The notes: generated from the letters alone by a model not told the origin. A stretch of DNA of 64,000 nt from Oligoflexia bacterium (GCA_030432875.1 JAUILP010000003.1:1-64000); one strand, 5' to 3'. Counted from the first letter of the stretch, positions 10,489-21,011 are shown. Translations and numbers: made by a program.

Positions 10489-10669
10489 CTGACTTTAGAC
10501 CATTCAGAACTCTATTGGATTCTTCTTTATTAGCAAGAGAAGATGTAAGGGTGATTTTTTTAAGTTTACTTATCTGAGCAAATAACAAATAATTCCGCAG
10601 AAGAACGCATTTTTTGCAAATTCAGTCACTGATAAAAGTGACAAAACCTCAGTTAACCATAGGGCCTAG

Positions 10670-12040
10670 ATGTATCTCGCAAAAGAACCAAGCACAAACC
10701 CAGCTCACAAAGCAATGAGCCTAAATAAAAACTCTATCTACAGCTTTTGGATAATGCTTTTTTTCTGTGGTGTGATCCCAGTGAGCGCCTTTTCTCAAAC
10801 TGACCTAGACCCAATCATCGAACCTTTATTAAAACGCTACCGTATCACGCCTCTGCAGACATTAAATGCTAGGAATGAGGCCCTCTATGAAGCTGGCGCG
10901 CGATTATTTAGCGACAATATCCTTTCTGGAAACCGGAATATCAGCTGCCAGGATTGCCATACCCCCAGGAACGGAACCTCCGATGGCCTGGCTTTGTCTC
11001 TCGGCCAAGGAAAAAATCTAGACTTTGGCCAAAGCAAGAGGCAACTTAAAGGTGCTGTATTAAGGCGTAATAGCAGCGCCCTATTTAACTTAGGTCAGGC
11101 GGCTGCAACCCATATGTTTTGGGATAGTCGTGTCAAATATCAATATTGGGGCGACCCTGGCTATGTGACGCCAGAACCTCGACTTAATGGCTCACAGCCA
11201 GCCGCAAAAGATATCGTAGAAAACCTCAAGCGTCCTGTGGATGTTCAAGCATTGTTTCCTCCTCTGGCTCGTGATGAAATGCGGGGCTATAAAGGAGAGA
11301 ACGAACTCGCAAACGCTGATACCAATGAGGAAGTTTGGCGACGGTTGGTGGTACGTATTCGAAGAGAGCGTCCACAAATTCTCTCCTTAATAGAACAAGC
11401 TTATCAACTTGATAGTCCATACGAGGTTAATATCGGCCATGTTGGCGGTGCCATTGGCGAATTCATTTCCCACCGTTTTCAGGCAACTGATACACCATTT
11501 GACCGCTATTTGAATGGCAATAAGGGGGCTTTAACTGCCGAGCAGAAAAAAGGCCTCATGATTTTTTTAGAAAGAGGGCGCTGTGTTTTTTGCCACAATG
11601 GTCCTTTGCTTAGCAATAATGTCGTTATGAGCACCGGAGTCCCCCCCCTGGCTGCCGTTGGACAAGAGCTAGACAAGGGACGCGGCTCAGTGACCGCTGA
11701 TAAAAATGACAATTTTCTTTTCCGCACCCCACCGCTGAGAAATGTTGTCTTTACTGCCCCTTACATGCATGATGGCATTTTTATAACGCTGGCGGAAGTG
11801 ATTGAGCATTATGATAACGTTTACCAATCTTTAGATAGCTTTCAGGCAGATCCAAAGCTTTTCACCCCTTATACCAGTAAAATCAAGCAAGAGAAAAATA
11901 ATGCTATATTAAGCTCCATTGCTGATCAAATTTCCCCATTGATACAATCACCCCTTAACCTTAGTAATGAAGAAAAAAGTGCGCTTTTAGAGTTTCTTTC
12001 ATCGGGCCTGAGAGATGATAGTTTTTTACAAGAGTTATAG
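10670..12040 (+). CDS. Di-haem cytochrome c peroxidase family protein, periplasmic
   Basis: Two haem-attachment motifs are clear: CQDCH ('NISCQDCHTP', about residue 90) and CVFCH ('GRCVFCHNGPLLSN', about residue 305). A conserved Met-containing segment 'APYMHDGIFITLAEVIEHY' follows. This is the layout of bacterial CcpA/MauG-like peroxidases, which reduce hydrogen peroxide in the periplasm with electrons from small cytochromes or modify proteins. A signal peptide ends near 'VIPVSAFSQT'. The start at 10670 has AGGG nearby; an ATG at 10715 would give a tighter signal peptide. It stands alone, bracketed by a 15-bp direct repeat, so it may be a recent insertion. Confidence 0.88.
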   Translation: MYLAKEPSTNPAHKAMSLNKNSIYSFWIMLFFCGVIPVSAFSQTDLDPIIEPLLKRYRITPLQTLNARNEALYEAGARLFSDNILSGNRNISCQDCHTPRNGTSDGLALSLGQGKNLDFGQSKRQLKGAVLRRNSSALFNLGQAAATHMFWDSRVKYQYWGDPGYVTPEPRLNGSQPAAKDIVENLKRPVDVQALFPPLARDEMRGYKGENELANADTNEEVWRRLVVRIRRERPQILSLIEQAYQLDSPYEVNIGHVGGAIGEFISHRFQATDTPFDRYLNGNKGALTAEQKKGLMIFLERGRCVFCHNGPLLSNNVVMSTGVPPLAAVGQELDKGRGSVTADKNDNFLFRTPPLRNVVFTAPYMHDGIFITLAEVIEHYDNVYQSLDSFQADPKLFTPYTSKIKQEKNNAILSSIADQISPLIQSPLNLSNEEKSALLEFLSSGLRDDSFLQEL

Positions 12041-12156
12041 CTGTCGCAAAAGCGTCAAGGTCGCATCCTGAGCGCTTGTAAAGGATTGTTCCCGAGCCAT
12101 ATCAACACTCTATCCGAAGTAACTTTACAATTTACCCGTATCAGGCAACTTTTCTC

Positions 12157-12171
12157 TTAATATGAGATTAT
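12157..12171 (+). repeat. 15-bp direct repeat, right copy
   Basis: This is an exact copy of TTAATATGAGATTAT found at 10474-10488. The two copies bracket 1.67 kb holding only the cytochrome c peroxidase gene. Confidence 0.6.
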
Positions 12172-12203
12172 TTTTCATTATCTTTTTACTTACATAAATT
12201 TAT

Positions 12204-13892
12204 CTAGCGCTGGGATATTTTCCAGGTTTTGCTGTATTCATACAAATTATCCCATAGTCCCAAAATATGGGGACTATTTATTCTGTTATCCAAATAGATT
12301 ACCAACCGAGCCCCTCCCATACTCTGGAAAGGAGGGCGATCCCTGCTTAAAATTTCAGATAGCGTTTGCTGAAAATTTTGTCGATACCCGCCATTTTCGA
12401 GATAAAGGTAGGCATCAAAACTATCCACGAGTTGGTTCAAATCTTGATCATCGCTCAGGAAATACTTATAAATGTTCTTAGTTAAAGCTAACTTCAAAGC
12501 GAAAAAAGGCGCCGAATCCATCTCTACTATAAAAATATCACTGCGACTCACATCGTCTTCAAAATTGCCCCACACTTTTTTGGGCTCTTGACGCACAAAC
12601 TCGAAAGAAGCTTTTAGTTTTCGCAATGTGGCTACCAAACTAGAGATGACGGGCTCTTTAAGGGAATGCTTGAAGTTCATAATCTTAATCGAGGGTAAAT
12701 GACTAACGGAATCAAGCATTGAAGGATCTTGGGCAGTATTGCCTCGAGGTAAAAAAGCAGATGAAGATTTATTGGTGCTAGGTACATTTGAAATTCCGCC
12801 CTGAAACGGCTCGATAAAAACATCGTTGATCAGTTTAGAAGGGGGCACTAAATATCTTTTAGGAATATCCTTAAAATTTTTTTCAACATAAATATTTAGG
12901 GTAGTGATAAATTGTGTCCAAAAAACCTGGCTATAACGGTTTGATTTTTTTTTATTTAAAAACAGCAACCATTGTTTTAAAAGAGGTCCATTAACCCGCT
13001 TGAGTCGCCCCTGAGGCAAAGACGATATTTCGGAGCAATTTTCATTTTGAAAGGGATCAGTAAGGTAGATGCGAAAAGAATCTTCATCATTTTTAAGAGG
13101 TGCCTTTGTGGCAACCCTTGAACCCAAATATACATCTATCTCTTTAAACTGAGAACCCTTTTCCAAATAATGATCATTTTGCCTAAGCGAAACATTTCCA
13201 TTTGATTCATGCCTATGGAGAATGTAAGGACCATAAAACAAAACGCTATAATTTTTGAGCTTATCGAAGGCAATACGATTGTAAGATCCAAGAGGAATGG
13301 GATCCTTGAGTAAAAGTGGCGACACAATTTGCTGTGGAACCGCATACAAAGAAGTAAGAGAAGATAGTTGAAACTCATCCCGCGGAATTATGAGCGTCAA
13401 CTCTTTGGCTTTTGCGGGATTTAGAACAATACTATGAATCATTTTCCAGTGCTGTTTTATAGGACTCACCAAATGAGAGCTTTTTGCCAAAGCCCAGGTA
13501 AAATAGAAGTCCTTCGCTGTAAGCGGCAGACCGTTTCCCCAATTAAAATCTTCAGATATTGTTAGCGTGAGTGATATGTATTCCCTACCCTTGGTATTAT
13601 GGGCGGATAAACTGAGAAACTTAGATTCCAAGGAACACAATTGACAAATCAATTGACCGTTCGCGTTATGCCCGAATAAGGGTGGATAGAGAAGATCCGT
13701 TAAGGCGAAGCCAGGAGACCTCAGTGCTAACATGGGATAAAGATTGTTTTTTCCGGTATCAAGGCAGTAGTGTAAGCTTAAGTTTTCTGCACTCATTTTT
13801 AACGGGAAAAAAAAACTCATCCCCGAAAGAAAAATTATAGATTTTAGGTTTCGTATCCAATAACTGCGACAAGTCATAAAATTGGGGCTCAT
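12204..13892 (-). CDS. Family-5 extracellular solute-binding protein
   Basis: About 560 residues with an N-terminal signal peptide. The mature part reads like a peptide/oligopeptide-type ABC-transporter binding protein: 'LTDLLYPPLFGHNANGQL' near the start, 'FNWGNGLPLTAKDFYFTWAL' (the family's 'DGxPLTAxDVxFTW' box), and 'VSLRQNDHYLEKGSQFKEID'. No permease or ATPase gene is adjacent, so its transporter is elsewhere or it is an orphan. The ORF track starts at a TTG (13907); the ATG at 13892, or 13877, looks more natural. Confidence 0.75.
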   Translation of the reverse strand: MSPNFMTCRSYWIRNLKSIIFLSGMSFFFPLKMSAENLSLHYCLDTGKNNLYPMLALRSPGFALTDLLYPPLFGHNANGQLICQLCSLESKFLSLSAHNTKGREYISLTLTISEDFNWGNGLPLTAKDFYFTWALAKSSHLVSPIKQHWKMIHSIVLNPAKAKELTLIIPRDEFQLSSLTSLYAVPQQIVSPLLLKDPIPLGSYNRIAFDKLKNYSVLFYGPYILHRHESNGNVSLRQNDHYLEKGSQFKEIDVYLGSRVATKAPLKNDEDSFRIYLTDPFQNENCSEISSLPQGRLKRVNGPLLKQWLLFLNKKKSNRYSQVFWTQFITTLNIYVEKNFKDIPKRYLVPPSKLINDVFIEPFQGGISNVPSTNKSSSAFLPRGNTAQDPSMLDSVSHLPSIKIMNFKHSLKEPVISSLVATLRKLKASFEFVRQEPKKVWGNFEDDVSRSDIFIVEMDSAPFFALKLALTKNIYKYFLSDDQDLNQLVDSFDAYLYLENGGYRQNFQQTLSEILSRDRPPFQSMGGARLVIYLDNRINSPHILGLWDNLYEYSKTWKISQR

Positions 13893-14186
13893 TTTTGAGG
13901 TGAACAACTGGGAACATTAAGGCATCAAAAACTAAGCGATAGAACCCAGATATTACGCATCTAATTTATATTCTAAGAATAACTATAAAAAAAACTAGCG
14001 GTATTACAAAGAAAACAACTAAAAGCTAGGCATTTCGCAACATCCTCATTTATTGAGGTATAGCTGATCGCAAACAAATAGTACTTTATTTTGCTGTTAT
14101 TTATTTGAGGGGTTTCTCTCGACTTTAGCATTTTTGTGCAGCGCCGATATGTTAGAGAGCTAGGTTTAACTTAAAAAAGGTCCTCC

Positions 14187-16586
14187 GTGGGTTTACTTAA
14201 AAATTTTCAATCTCCATTAAAGTTTTGGCACTTTGCCTTTGGTATCCTCGCCGGACTCCTTGTCATGACTTTAATAATTGGGACATCCCTTGATGAAAAA
14301 GTTGAAAAAGAACTGGGATATCCTACCCTCTTTTCTCTAAGAGATAAGCTCGGTATGGGTCCTCATATTAATGACAAACTAAAGATCTATACTATTGATG
14401 ATTACTCCCTGGCTAAAATGCAAGGATGGGTTTTAAGCCTACCCGAGTGGCGCGAGCTGCTCCTTGCTTTATCAGCCAGAAATCCCAAAGCAATTTTTAT
14501 TGATGCGGTGCTTTCTAAAACACTTACCGACGATCCTTTGGTCACGCCAGATAAAACAAATAAAGGGTTAGCACACTCTCAAACGACCAAAACCGTAAGC
14601 GGCATCTTCCTTGCACCCCAAAAAATAATGGGACGAGAGCCATTTTCTTTGGCCCCAAAAAACCTGTATGAAATTTCTACATACACTCTTGAAGGGTATG
14701 ATTCTCAACTATATCAAATGCCGGGGCCACCCCAAATTGACTGGCAAATTTATGGATATCATCCTTCTTATAGCTCCATAATAAGTCACGCCGGACATAT
14801 TTTAAATTTTGATGGAACCTTTATTGCCCCCTTAATTAAATTATCGCCCACAAAGCTAATACCCCATTTATTTACCTTTGCGGCAGATAAAATAAAACTA
14901 GGCAATCATGGTTTTTGGATGGATGATCGCTGGGTTCCTGTTAATGACAAATATCTAATGATACCTAACTGGCCTAATCCGGTAGGTTTTAATTCTCAAA
15001 AATACAGCTTAGCACCTGTTTTAGAACGTATTAAAAATGGCGCCCCCATAGATGAAATTAATCAGGGCGATATTGTCCTTATTATCCCCCAATATTATAC
15101 AGGAAATACTGATTTCAAACGCGGCCCGATGGGTAAAGTTCCCGGAGGGATCTATCATGCGACACTCCTTAATGACTATCTCAACAACCAGTTTCTTAAT
15201 TACCTAGATTTCCCTTGGACAGGTTCCATGTTATTAATAGTCATTGGCGTACTCCTCTCGAGTTCTCTTTCTGGCAGCACCCTGCTCCTTGGGCTGAGTG
15301 CCTTTTTGGGATTTTATTTACTCAGTGTTGTGGCTTTTTTTGTCTATGGTGGGTACATAATTTCCTGGTTCACACCCATTCTTAGTGCGTTTATGAGTTC
15401 TGGAACTATTTTGGCTATCCGTTATCAAATGAATGAGAAAAAGGTCACTTTAATGCACCAAGCTTTTGATGGCATAATCCCACATCAGACGCTCCTCAAG
15501 CTCCTAAATAATCCTCAAAAATTTTCCTTTGATGCCCAAGAAACGATTCTTACGGTGATGTTTATAGATATCGTAAATTTTTCACTAATTTCTCGCAAGA
15601 ACCACCCAAAACAAGTGTTTCATCTAATGAAATCAATTTTAAAAGAACTAACTGAGGTTATTCATAGTCATGATGGTATTATTGATAAAACACTTGGTGA
15701 TGGGATGCTATGTTATTTTGGCAATAACGTTCACGAAAGTGAAGTAAAACTTGTTCACGCAGAGAGAGCCATTAACTGTGCTCTAGAAATCCAAAAAAAA
15801 CATGGTGAAAAAGCCAACAATGCTGTGAATATTGAAGATCAGGCATTTTCTTTGCGCATAGGCATTAATACTGATATTTGTTTTATGGGGGATCTTGGGT
15901 CCGGACAACGGATTGATTATACGATTATTGGTGACGGCGTCAATATTGCGAAACGCCTAGAAACTGCATGCCATCCCAACCAGATCCTTATCAGTGAAAG
16001 TTGCTTTAAATTATTATCTTCTGAGCAGCAAAGCACCCAAAAATGGAAAAAAAGAAATATTAAAATTAAAAATCAGGAAGGTGAAAAATTATGTTATGAG
16101 TTAAATCCTCTGGAGTCAACTTATGCGAATATTGAAAATGAGACTCATGACAACTTCGAGTTTTCAGATCAATTTGACTCATTTAATACGAGCTCCCTAT
16201 TGCAAAAACCTGCCCCACAGCTATGGCATGTTACCGATAACGAAGCTATAACAACATTTGTCAACGGGCATAATGCTACGATTGTTGCCTTTTCAGGAGT
16301 GGAGCTTCACATCAAATGTGATTGGGTACTACTCAGTGACGATGTGGTAAGCATTGTGGTAGACGTAAAAAATGCCGTTGTTGATAATGTTTTACAGCAA
16401 AATAATTTAAAAAAGCTCAATGCTCAGGTTGATTGGGGTCAGGAACATATAGATGGTTTTTATTACTACGTACTTTTTTGGCAGGGCTTAAATGAATTTG
16501 AAGGGGAACTGCTTGAAAAGCAGCTTCTATTAGCCACGAATGCTGTTCCTTTAGAGTTGCAGACACCTCAAGAAAGAGCCGTTTAG
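14187..16586 (+). CDS. CHASE2-domain adenylate/guanylate cyclase
   Basis: A 799-residue class III nucleotide cyclase. An N-terminal membrane anchor leads into a long extracytoplasmic CHASE2 sensor ('AIFIDAVLSK' region, residues about 50-330), then clustered membrane helices (about 345-415) and a cyclase domain. In the latter 'TVMFIDIVNFSLISRKN' and 'IIDKTLGDGMLCYFG' supply the two metal-binding Asp residues, and 'YTIIGDGVNIAKRLET' the catalytic Asn/Arg segment. It should turn an external signal into cAMP (or cGMP). About 130 residues follow that are not cyclase and could be a PilZ-like or other small beta domain. GTG start after AAAAAAGG. Confidence 0.88.
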   Translation: MGLLKNFQSPLKFWHFAFGILAGLLVMTLIIGTSLDEKVEKELGYPTLFSLRDKLGMGPHINDKLKIYTIDDYSLAKMQGWVLSLPEWRELLLALSARNPKAIFIDAVLSKTLTDDPLVTPDKTNKGLAHSQTTKTVSGIFLAPQKIMGREPFSLAPKNLYEISTYTLEGYDSQLYQMPGPPQIDWQIYGYHPSYSSIISHAGHILNFDGTFIAPLIKLSPTKLIPHLFTFAADKIKLGNHGFWMDDRWVPVNDKYLMIPNWPNPVGFNSQKYSLAPVLERIKNGAPIDEINQGDIVLIIPQYYTGNTDFKRGPMGKVPGGIYHATLLNDYLNNQFLNYLDFPWTGSMLLIVIGVLLSSSLSGSTLLLGLSAFLGFYLLSVVAFFVYGGYIISWFTPILSAFMSSGTILAIRYQMNEKKVTLMHQAFDGIIPHQTLLKLLNNPQKFSFDAQETILTVMFIDIVNFSLISRKNHPKQVFHLMKSILKELTEVIHSHDGIIDKTLGDGMLCYFGNNVHESEVKLVHAERAINCALEIQKKHGEKANNAVNIEDQAFSLRIGINTDICFMGDLGSGQRIDYTIIGDGVNIAKRLETACHPNQILISESCFKLLSSEQQSTQKWKKRNIKIKNQEGEKLCYELNPLESTYANIENETHDNFEFSDQFDSFNTSSLLQKPAPQLWHVTDNEAITTFVNGHNATIVAFSGVELHIKCDWVLLSDDVVSIVVDVKNAVVDNVLQQNNLKKLNAQVDWGQEHIDGFYYYVLFWQGLNEFEGELLEKQLLLATNAVPLELQTPQERAV

Positions 16587-16748
16587 CAAAAAATTGGTTG
16601 AATAATTCGCAGTCATAATGCTATCGTTACACCTCCTAATACTGTTATAAAGAAAGGTTATGCAAACTTTTTGTGCAGCTCCTATTTAAGCATGGCTCAG
16701 TAGTATTATAGCTCGGTACATAAAACATTTTATTTCGATAGGTTTTAA

Positions 16749-16979
16749 ATGAATTTTTTTGGAGTAGCAAAAATCATATTTCATGCTATCCCCATACTTG
16801 TTGCTTTTACGGGTAGAAAATATCTCACTTTGGCAGCGTTCCTATTAGTGCTCGTCCCCTATATAAAAGTCCGTAAATTCCGTCAACTCCTCGATGATCA
16901 TAGCGCTGGCCTAAATAAAGGCGATCATGAAAGATTGCAAAAAAATTACAATTTTTGGAAAAAAATTACCTTTTTTTAG
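16749..16979 (+). CDS. Small membrane protein, unknown
   Basis: This 76-residue ORF has one or two hydrophobic helices ('IIFHAIPILVAFTG', 'YLTLAAFLLVLVPYI') and a Lys/Asn-rich tail. Only a weak ATAGG precedes the ATG. It stands alone between the cyclase and the convergent PBP gene. A real small membrane protein is plausible, but no family is recognised. Confidence 0.4.
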   Translation: MNFFGVAKIIFHAIPILVAFTGRKYLTLAAFLLVLVPYIKVRKFRQLLDDHSAGLNKGDHERLQKNYNFWKKITFF

Positions 16980-17201
16980 TGACTCACTAGCATTTTCCAC
17001 TAAAAACATTTCGTCGGCGAGGGAACTCTTAAGCTCTTTAGGCCAAACACTTAGCACTACTACGTTAAATTGGTGATAACAAGGTGCGAGGATGGGGAAA
17101 AAGCGAAGTTTACATTAGGGTAAATGAGCTTTTTTTGGGGGAGCGAAACACAGTTATCGCCAATTTAGCCTATTAGCATTAGGCGAAAAACCTTTTTTTT
17201 C

Positions 17202-20200
17202 TCAATGCCAGACATCATCAGGAGTCTGATAGTCTCTTTCATCCGAAGCTTTTACCGCCGCAGGTACTTCATAACCACTATTTGGCTCTGATACGGAAAC
17301 GCCTGCTGAAGCATCATTCTGGGAAGAACTATTGTCATTATATGTGTTCCCATCGGTTGATGTTTTAGCAACTGAAGAATCTTGTTGTTCCCCTAATTCG
17401 GGTTCACTTTTTGGTGTTGGGTACACTGGCTCACGGCCAGGCTTACCCTCGCCACGCCGCTCACCCTCATTCTTTAGATTAGGGACAGGCAGTGGAGGAT
17501 TTGCTGTTTTAAATTTATCCTCTGATGGTTTTAGAGACTGGTCGTCTGGGCTACTAGCTGGCATAGGAACTAAACTCGGAACGTTGTTAATTTGTTGCAG
17601 GCTTGGATCCTCTTGATCATCTGGCGAAACTATAACAGGACTAAAAACACGGTATACAGACTGATCGTTACTTTCCCTACCTCGCGGCATATAAACAGAT
17701 GCCATATGGGTATCTGCTTGAAATTCATTCTCAAAACGTTCGCCAGTTTTTTCGATATTAGTAATAATCCCTGCATCGTCAGTGGCGCCACTTTCATCAT
17801 AGATAATACCTTGAACCAAATCGATATTTAGGCGCCGTGAATTCGGTGGTGGTTCTAATGCCCACATGTTTCCCGCGTATAAACTTGGGTCAGCCTCCTT
17901 TAAAAAGTCACCGTACTTTTTGTACTCAATAATAAATTTACCAAGATCTGCCCACCAGGGCAGGGCACCAAATGCTCCAGACACCTTATAGCGCCCTCGC
18001 TGCATCGACCTATTGAGATCAAACCCTACATATGCAGCTATAGTATAACTATCACTGGCGCGAAGCTTTTGATGGACTCCCGTTGGATAAGGAAGAAAAC
18101 CGGAAAAATAACTTGTCGTATAATCATTTGTCGTCCCGGTTTTTCCAAAAGCGGGAACGGTAATTTGTTTCCCATCGTCTCCCCCAGGCAGGGTAAAGTG
18201 CAATTCTTGCTGAGCGCGGCGTCCCGTGCCATGAGTGACGACCCGCCGCAAAATTTCGCGCATTTGATATGACAATTCGGGAGCAACAATTTGCCGCACG
18301 ATTGGTTTAGGTTCAAAAAGGATTTTCCCCTCGCGGCTTTCAATCCTTTTTATTATGTTCATTTGGTTTGACGGGCCATCTTTATAAAATTGATAGGCTA
18401 CCCCCGAAAGCATGGTTTGATACATTTTTGCCACTTCGGAGGTTGAAACAGCATTGGTTCCTAGGGGAAAAGATAAAACAGGTTCTAATTTACTGGTAAT
18501 CCCGGCACTTTTTGCCAAATAAATAAGATATTTTAACCCTATGACGACCCGAAAATCATGGTGATTAAAATGCTGCCATAAGTCTGATGTTTTTGACTTT
18601 GCAAATACCTGGTCAGTTAAAAAATCGACTTTGTTTTTTAATTTAGCATATACCCCAACCGGCAAAAATCCCTCTATCAGCACCTTATTTATAGTGATTT
18701 CACTGTCTTCACCCCAAATAAACTCGATATCTTGAGGATTTATAGCTCTACCTGCCAAAGGATTAAAATCTTGGTAAAATTCTTCGGCACTCGCATAATT
18801 ACCGTCTTCCCCTGAGTAAACGCGGTAATAAGCTAATTCGGGATGACTCCCCTGACCAGATATCACCCGAAATCGTCTCAGCAAATTTTGAATATCAGGA
18901 TCTTTTAATGCAGCCTCTGGGCCCCCTGCCGCAATGATTTGACTAATATTTTGCCAGTCTTCACCGAGATCCTTAGCCACCAAACCCATGCGAATAAAAT
19001 TGTTTTTTATAAGCCTGGCCTGTGTCGCTTTTTCTCTTAATGTAAAAACTTTATCAATTGATCGCTTAACGACTCTATAAATTTCACCTTGATAGTTAGA
19101 GCCATACCACATTTTGTTTAGTTTTTTAAAGAGATCGAGACGCCCATCAAAAATTAGATCAGGTCTTAACGTTTGCACGGCATTTCTGAGTTGTTGCTCT
19201 CTCACTCCCTCTGACTCAACAGTAACACCAGTCTCTTTGGCAAGACGAAAATAGTAAGCATTGATATCTTCGCCGGGCAGTCTTTCCAAATTTAAAAGAC
19301 GGAGAACCTGCTTAAATTGGTCATAATTAATTTTTTCCAAAAGCCGATAAGTCAAATTTACAGAGCCCACATTTTCAGACATAATTCCCGCCCACATCAT
19401 GGACACATCTTTATAAGGGCTGATGTGATCAGGACGGGGGAAATAAAATTGTTTTTGAAAAGGAAAAAGTTGCCGCTCGTTGTCCAAACGGTCCATTGTT
19501 GACCAACCCAGCTGTAAGGCGGCATAGTAAACTAAGGCTTTAAAGGTTGACCCGGCTAAACGTTGGCCGTCAATTGCTCGGTTATAACCATCTGTATTGA
19601 ACCCCCCAACAATTGATTTAATCTCACCTTTGTCGAGAACAATCAACCCCCCATTGACCTCTGGAAGTGATTGCAGTTCTAAAATGGCGTTATTTTCAGC
19701 GTCAAAATTTTTGACTTCAGTAAACAATATATCATCAACCTTTATGCCTTTGAGTAAGGTAGATAGGTGATTTTCGTAGCCAAGACCGGAGGGAAGATCA
19801 AGTAGTTTTGCATAGCGCATGAGAGCTTCAGCATCGATAAAACCATCAGTATGGCCGAACGTAACCTTGATGTGTGGGTTTTTGGTATTTCTATCTATTT
19901 CGGTAACTTTGCCAAAATAAAACTGCTGGGCTTCTATCTTTTTTAATGGTTTAAATTGATTGCTCGGATAGGTTTTGAAACCTTTGAGAATTGTTTGCAA
20001 TCGACTTAAATTGCGCCGAGCTGCAAGCTGAGCAAAGTGTTGCATGTCATAATCAAGAGTGGTGATAATTCTAAGTCCGGTGGAATCAATTTCATCTATG
20101 TTTTCTAAGTCTAGAGCCTCTAAGATTTCTTTTTTATCAAGAAACTTCCTAATATATTCCGCCAAAATCACTTGCTGGGACCTAAACTCGCCTTGATGAA

Positions 20201-21011
20201 AAGGCACTTCTAAGGGCAAAGCAGCTTCATATTCTTCAGTCGTAATGAGATTTTCTTCGAGCATCCGTTTTAGTACATAGTTTTTACGGTATTTTGCATT
20301 AGCCCTGGCAATTTCTCTTTGCTCTTTTGTTACCTTAATAAAGGGATTATATTTGGCAGGACCTTTGACGCTTCCCGCAATAAAGGCGCCTTCTACCAAA
20401 TCAAGGTCCTTTGTTTCTTTATCAAAATAATATTTGGCCGCTATTCCCAGACCACTCCCATTTGCCGTTACATGAAACTGATTAAGGTAAAATTCCATAA
20501 TTTCATTTTTGGTATAAAGCTTTTCAAGTTGTTTGGCAGCTATGGCTTCATTAAATTTTCGTTTAAAAGTATTTTCCCACCGATTAAGCACATTTTTAAC
20601 GGTTTGCTGGGTAATGGTTGATCCACCTCCCATAATGCGGCCAGAACGCAGGATATTAAAAGCCGCCCGAAAAATTGCTTCCATATCTATACCGGAATGC
20701 GTGTAAAAATTTTTGTCTTCACTCGCAATAATGGCATCAATCATATGTTTGGGAATTTGGTCGAACGGAATATATTTACGGTGATCTTCGTCAAAAAAAC
20801 TCCCGATACTCGTCGTGCTATCTTCAAACAAAATTTGCGTTTCTTCCTGCATCCTCGAAATAATATTTTCACGCCGCAGATAGCTATCATCTCCAAAATA
20901 GACTTTATAATAAAACACCAGGAGAATCCCCGCCCCAGAACTCAGAACCAAACAGGCTGGAATAAAAAACGAATAAAGCATCAATTGCATGGTCGTGAGC
21001 TTACTTTTCAT
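17202..21011 (-). CDS. mrcA: Class A penicillin-binding protein (PBP1A type), with large insertion and tail
   Basis: A bifunctional peptidoglycan synthase of about 1269 residues. The ATG at 21011 has GGAG upstream and gives a clean cytoplasmic stub plus one membrane anchor; the longer ORF start lacks this. The glycosyltransferase domain shows 'EDKNFYTHSGID' and 'GGGSTITQQTVKNVL'. The transpeptidase shows the SxxK serine in 'AGSTFKALVYYAAL', SxN in 'MSENVGSVNL' and the KTGT box 'FGKTGTTNDYTTSY'. Roughly 250 residues are inserted between SxN and the conserved 'EPVLSFPLGTNAVSTSEVA'. A 130-residue Pro/Ser/Gln-rich low-complexity tail follows. That makes it much longer than the usual 700-850 residues. 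Confidence 0.92.
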   Translation of the reverse strand: MKSKLTTMQLMLYSFFIPACLVLSSGAGILLVFYYKVYFGDDSYLRRENIISRMQEETQILFEDSTTSIGSFFDEDHRKYIPFDQIPKHMIDAIIASEDKNFYTHSGIDMEAIFRAAFNILRSGRIMGGGSTITQQTVKNVLNRWENTFKRKFNEAIAAKQLEKLYTKNEIMEFYLNQFHVTANGSGLGIAAKYYFDKETKDLDLVEGAFIAGSVKGPAKYNPFIKVTKEQREIARANAKYRKNYVLKRMLEENLITTEEYEAALPLEVPFHQGEFRSQQVILAEYIRKFLDKKEILEALDLENIDEIDSTGLRIITTLDYDMQHFAQLAARRNLSRLQTILKGFKTYPSNQFKPLKKIEAQQFYFGKVTEIDRNTKNPHIKVTFGHTDGFIDAEALMRYAKLLDLPSGLGYENHLSTLLKGIKVDDILFTEVKNFDAENNAILELQSLPEVNGGLIVLDKGEIKSIVGGFNTDGYNRAIDGQRLAGSTFKALVYYAALQLGWSTMDRLDNERQLFPFQKQFYFPRPDHISPYKDVSMMWAGIMSENVGSVNLTYRLLEKINYDQFKQVLRLLNLERLPGEDINAYYFRLAKETGVTVESEGVREQQLRNAVQTLRPDLIFDGRLDLFKKLNKMWYGSNYQGEIYRVVKRSIDKVFTLREKATQARLIKNNFIRMGLVAKDLGEDWQNISQIIAAGGPEAALKDPDIQNLLRRFRVISGQGSHPELAYYRVYSGEDGNYASAEEFYQDFNPLAGRAINPQDIEFIWGEDSEITINKVLIEGFLPVGVYAKLKNKVDFLTDQVFAKSKTSDLWQHFNHHDFRVVIGLKYLIYLAKSAGITSKLEPVLSFPLGTNAVSTSEVAKMYQTMLSGVAYQFYKDGPSNQMNIIKRIESREGKILFEPKPIVRQIVAPELSYQMREILRRVVTHGTGRRAQQELHFTLPGGDDGKQITVPAFGKTGTTNDYTTSYFSGFLPYPTGVHQKLRASDSYTIAAYVGFDLNRSMQRGRYKVSGAFGALPWWADLGKFIIEYKKYGDFLKEADPSLYAGNMWALEPPPNSRRLNIDLVQGIIYDESGATDDAGIITNIEKTGERFENEFQADTHMASVYMPRGRESNDQSVYRVFSPVIVSPDDQEDPSLQQINNVPSLVPMPASSPDDQSLKPSEDKFKTANPPLPVPNLKNEGERRGEGKPGREPVYPTPKSEPELGEQQDSSVAKTSTDGNTYNDNSSSQNDASAGVSVSEPNSGYEVPAAVKASDERDYQTPDDVWH

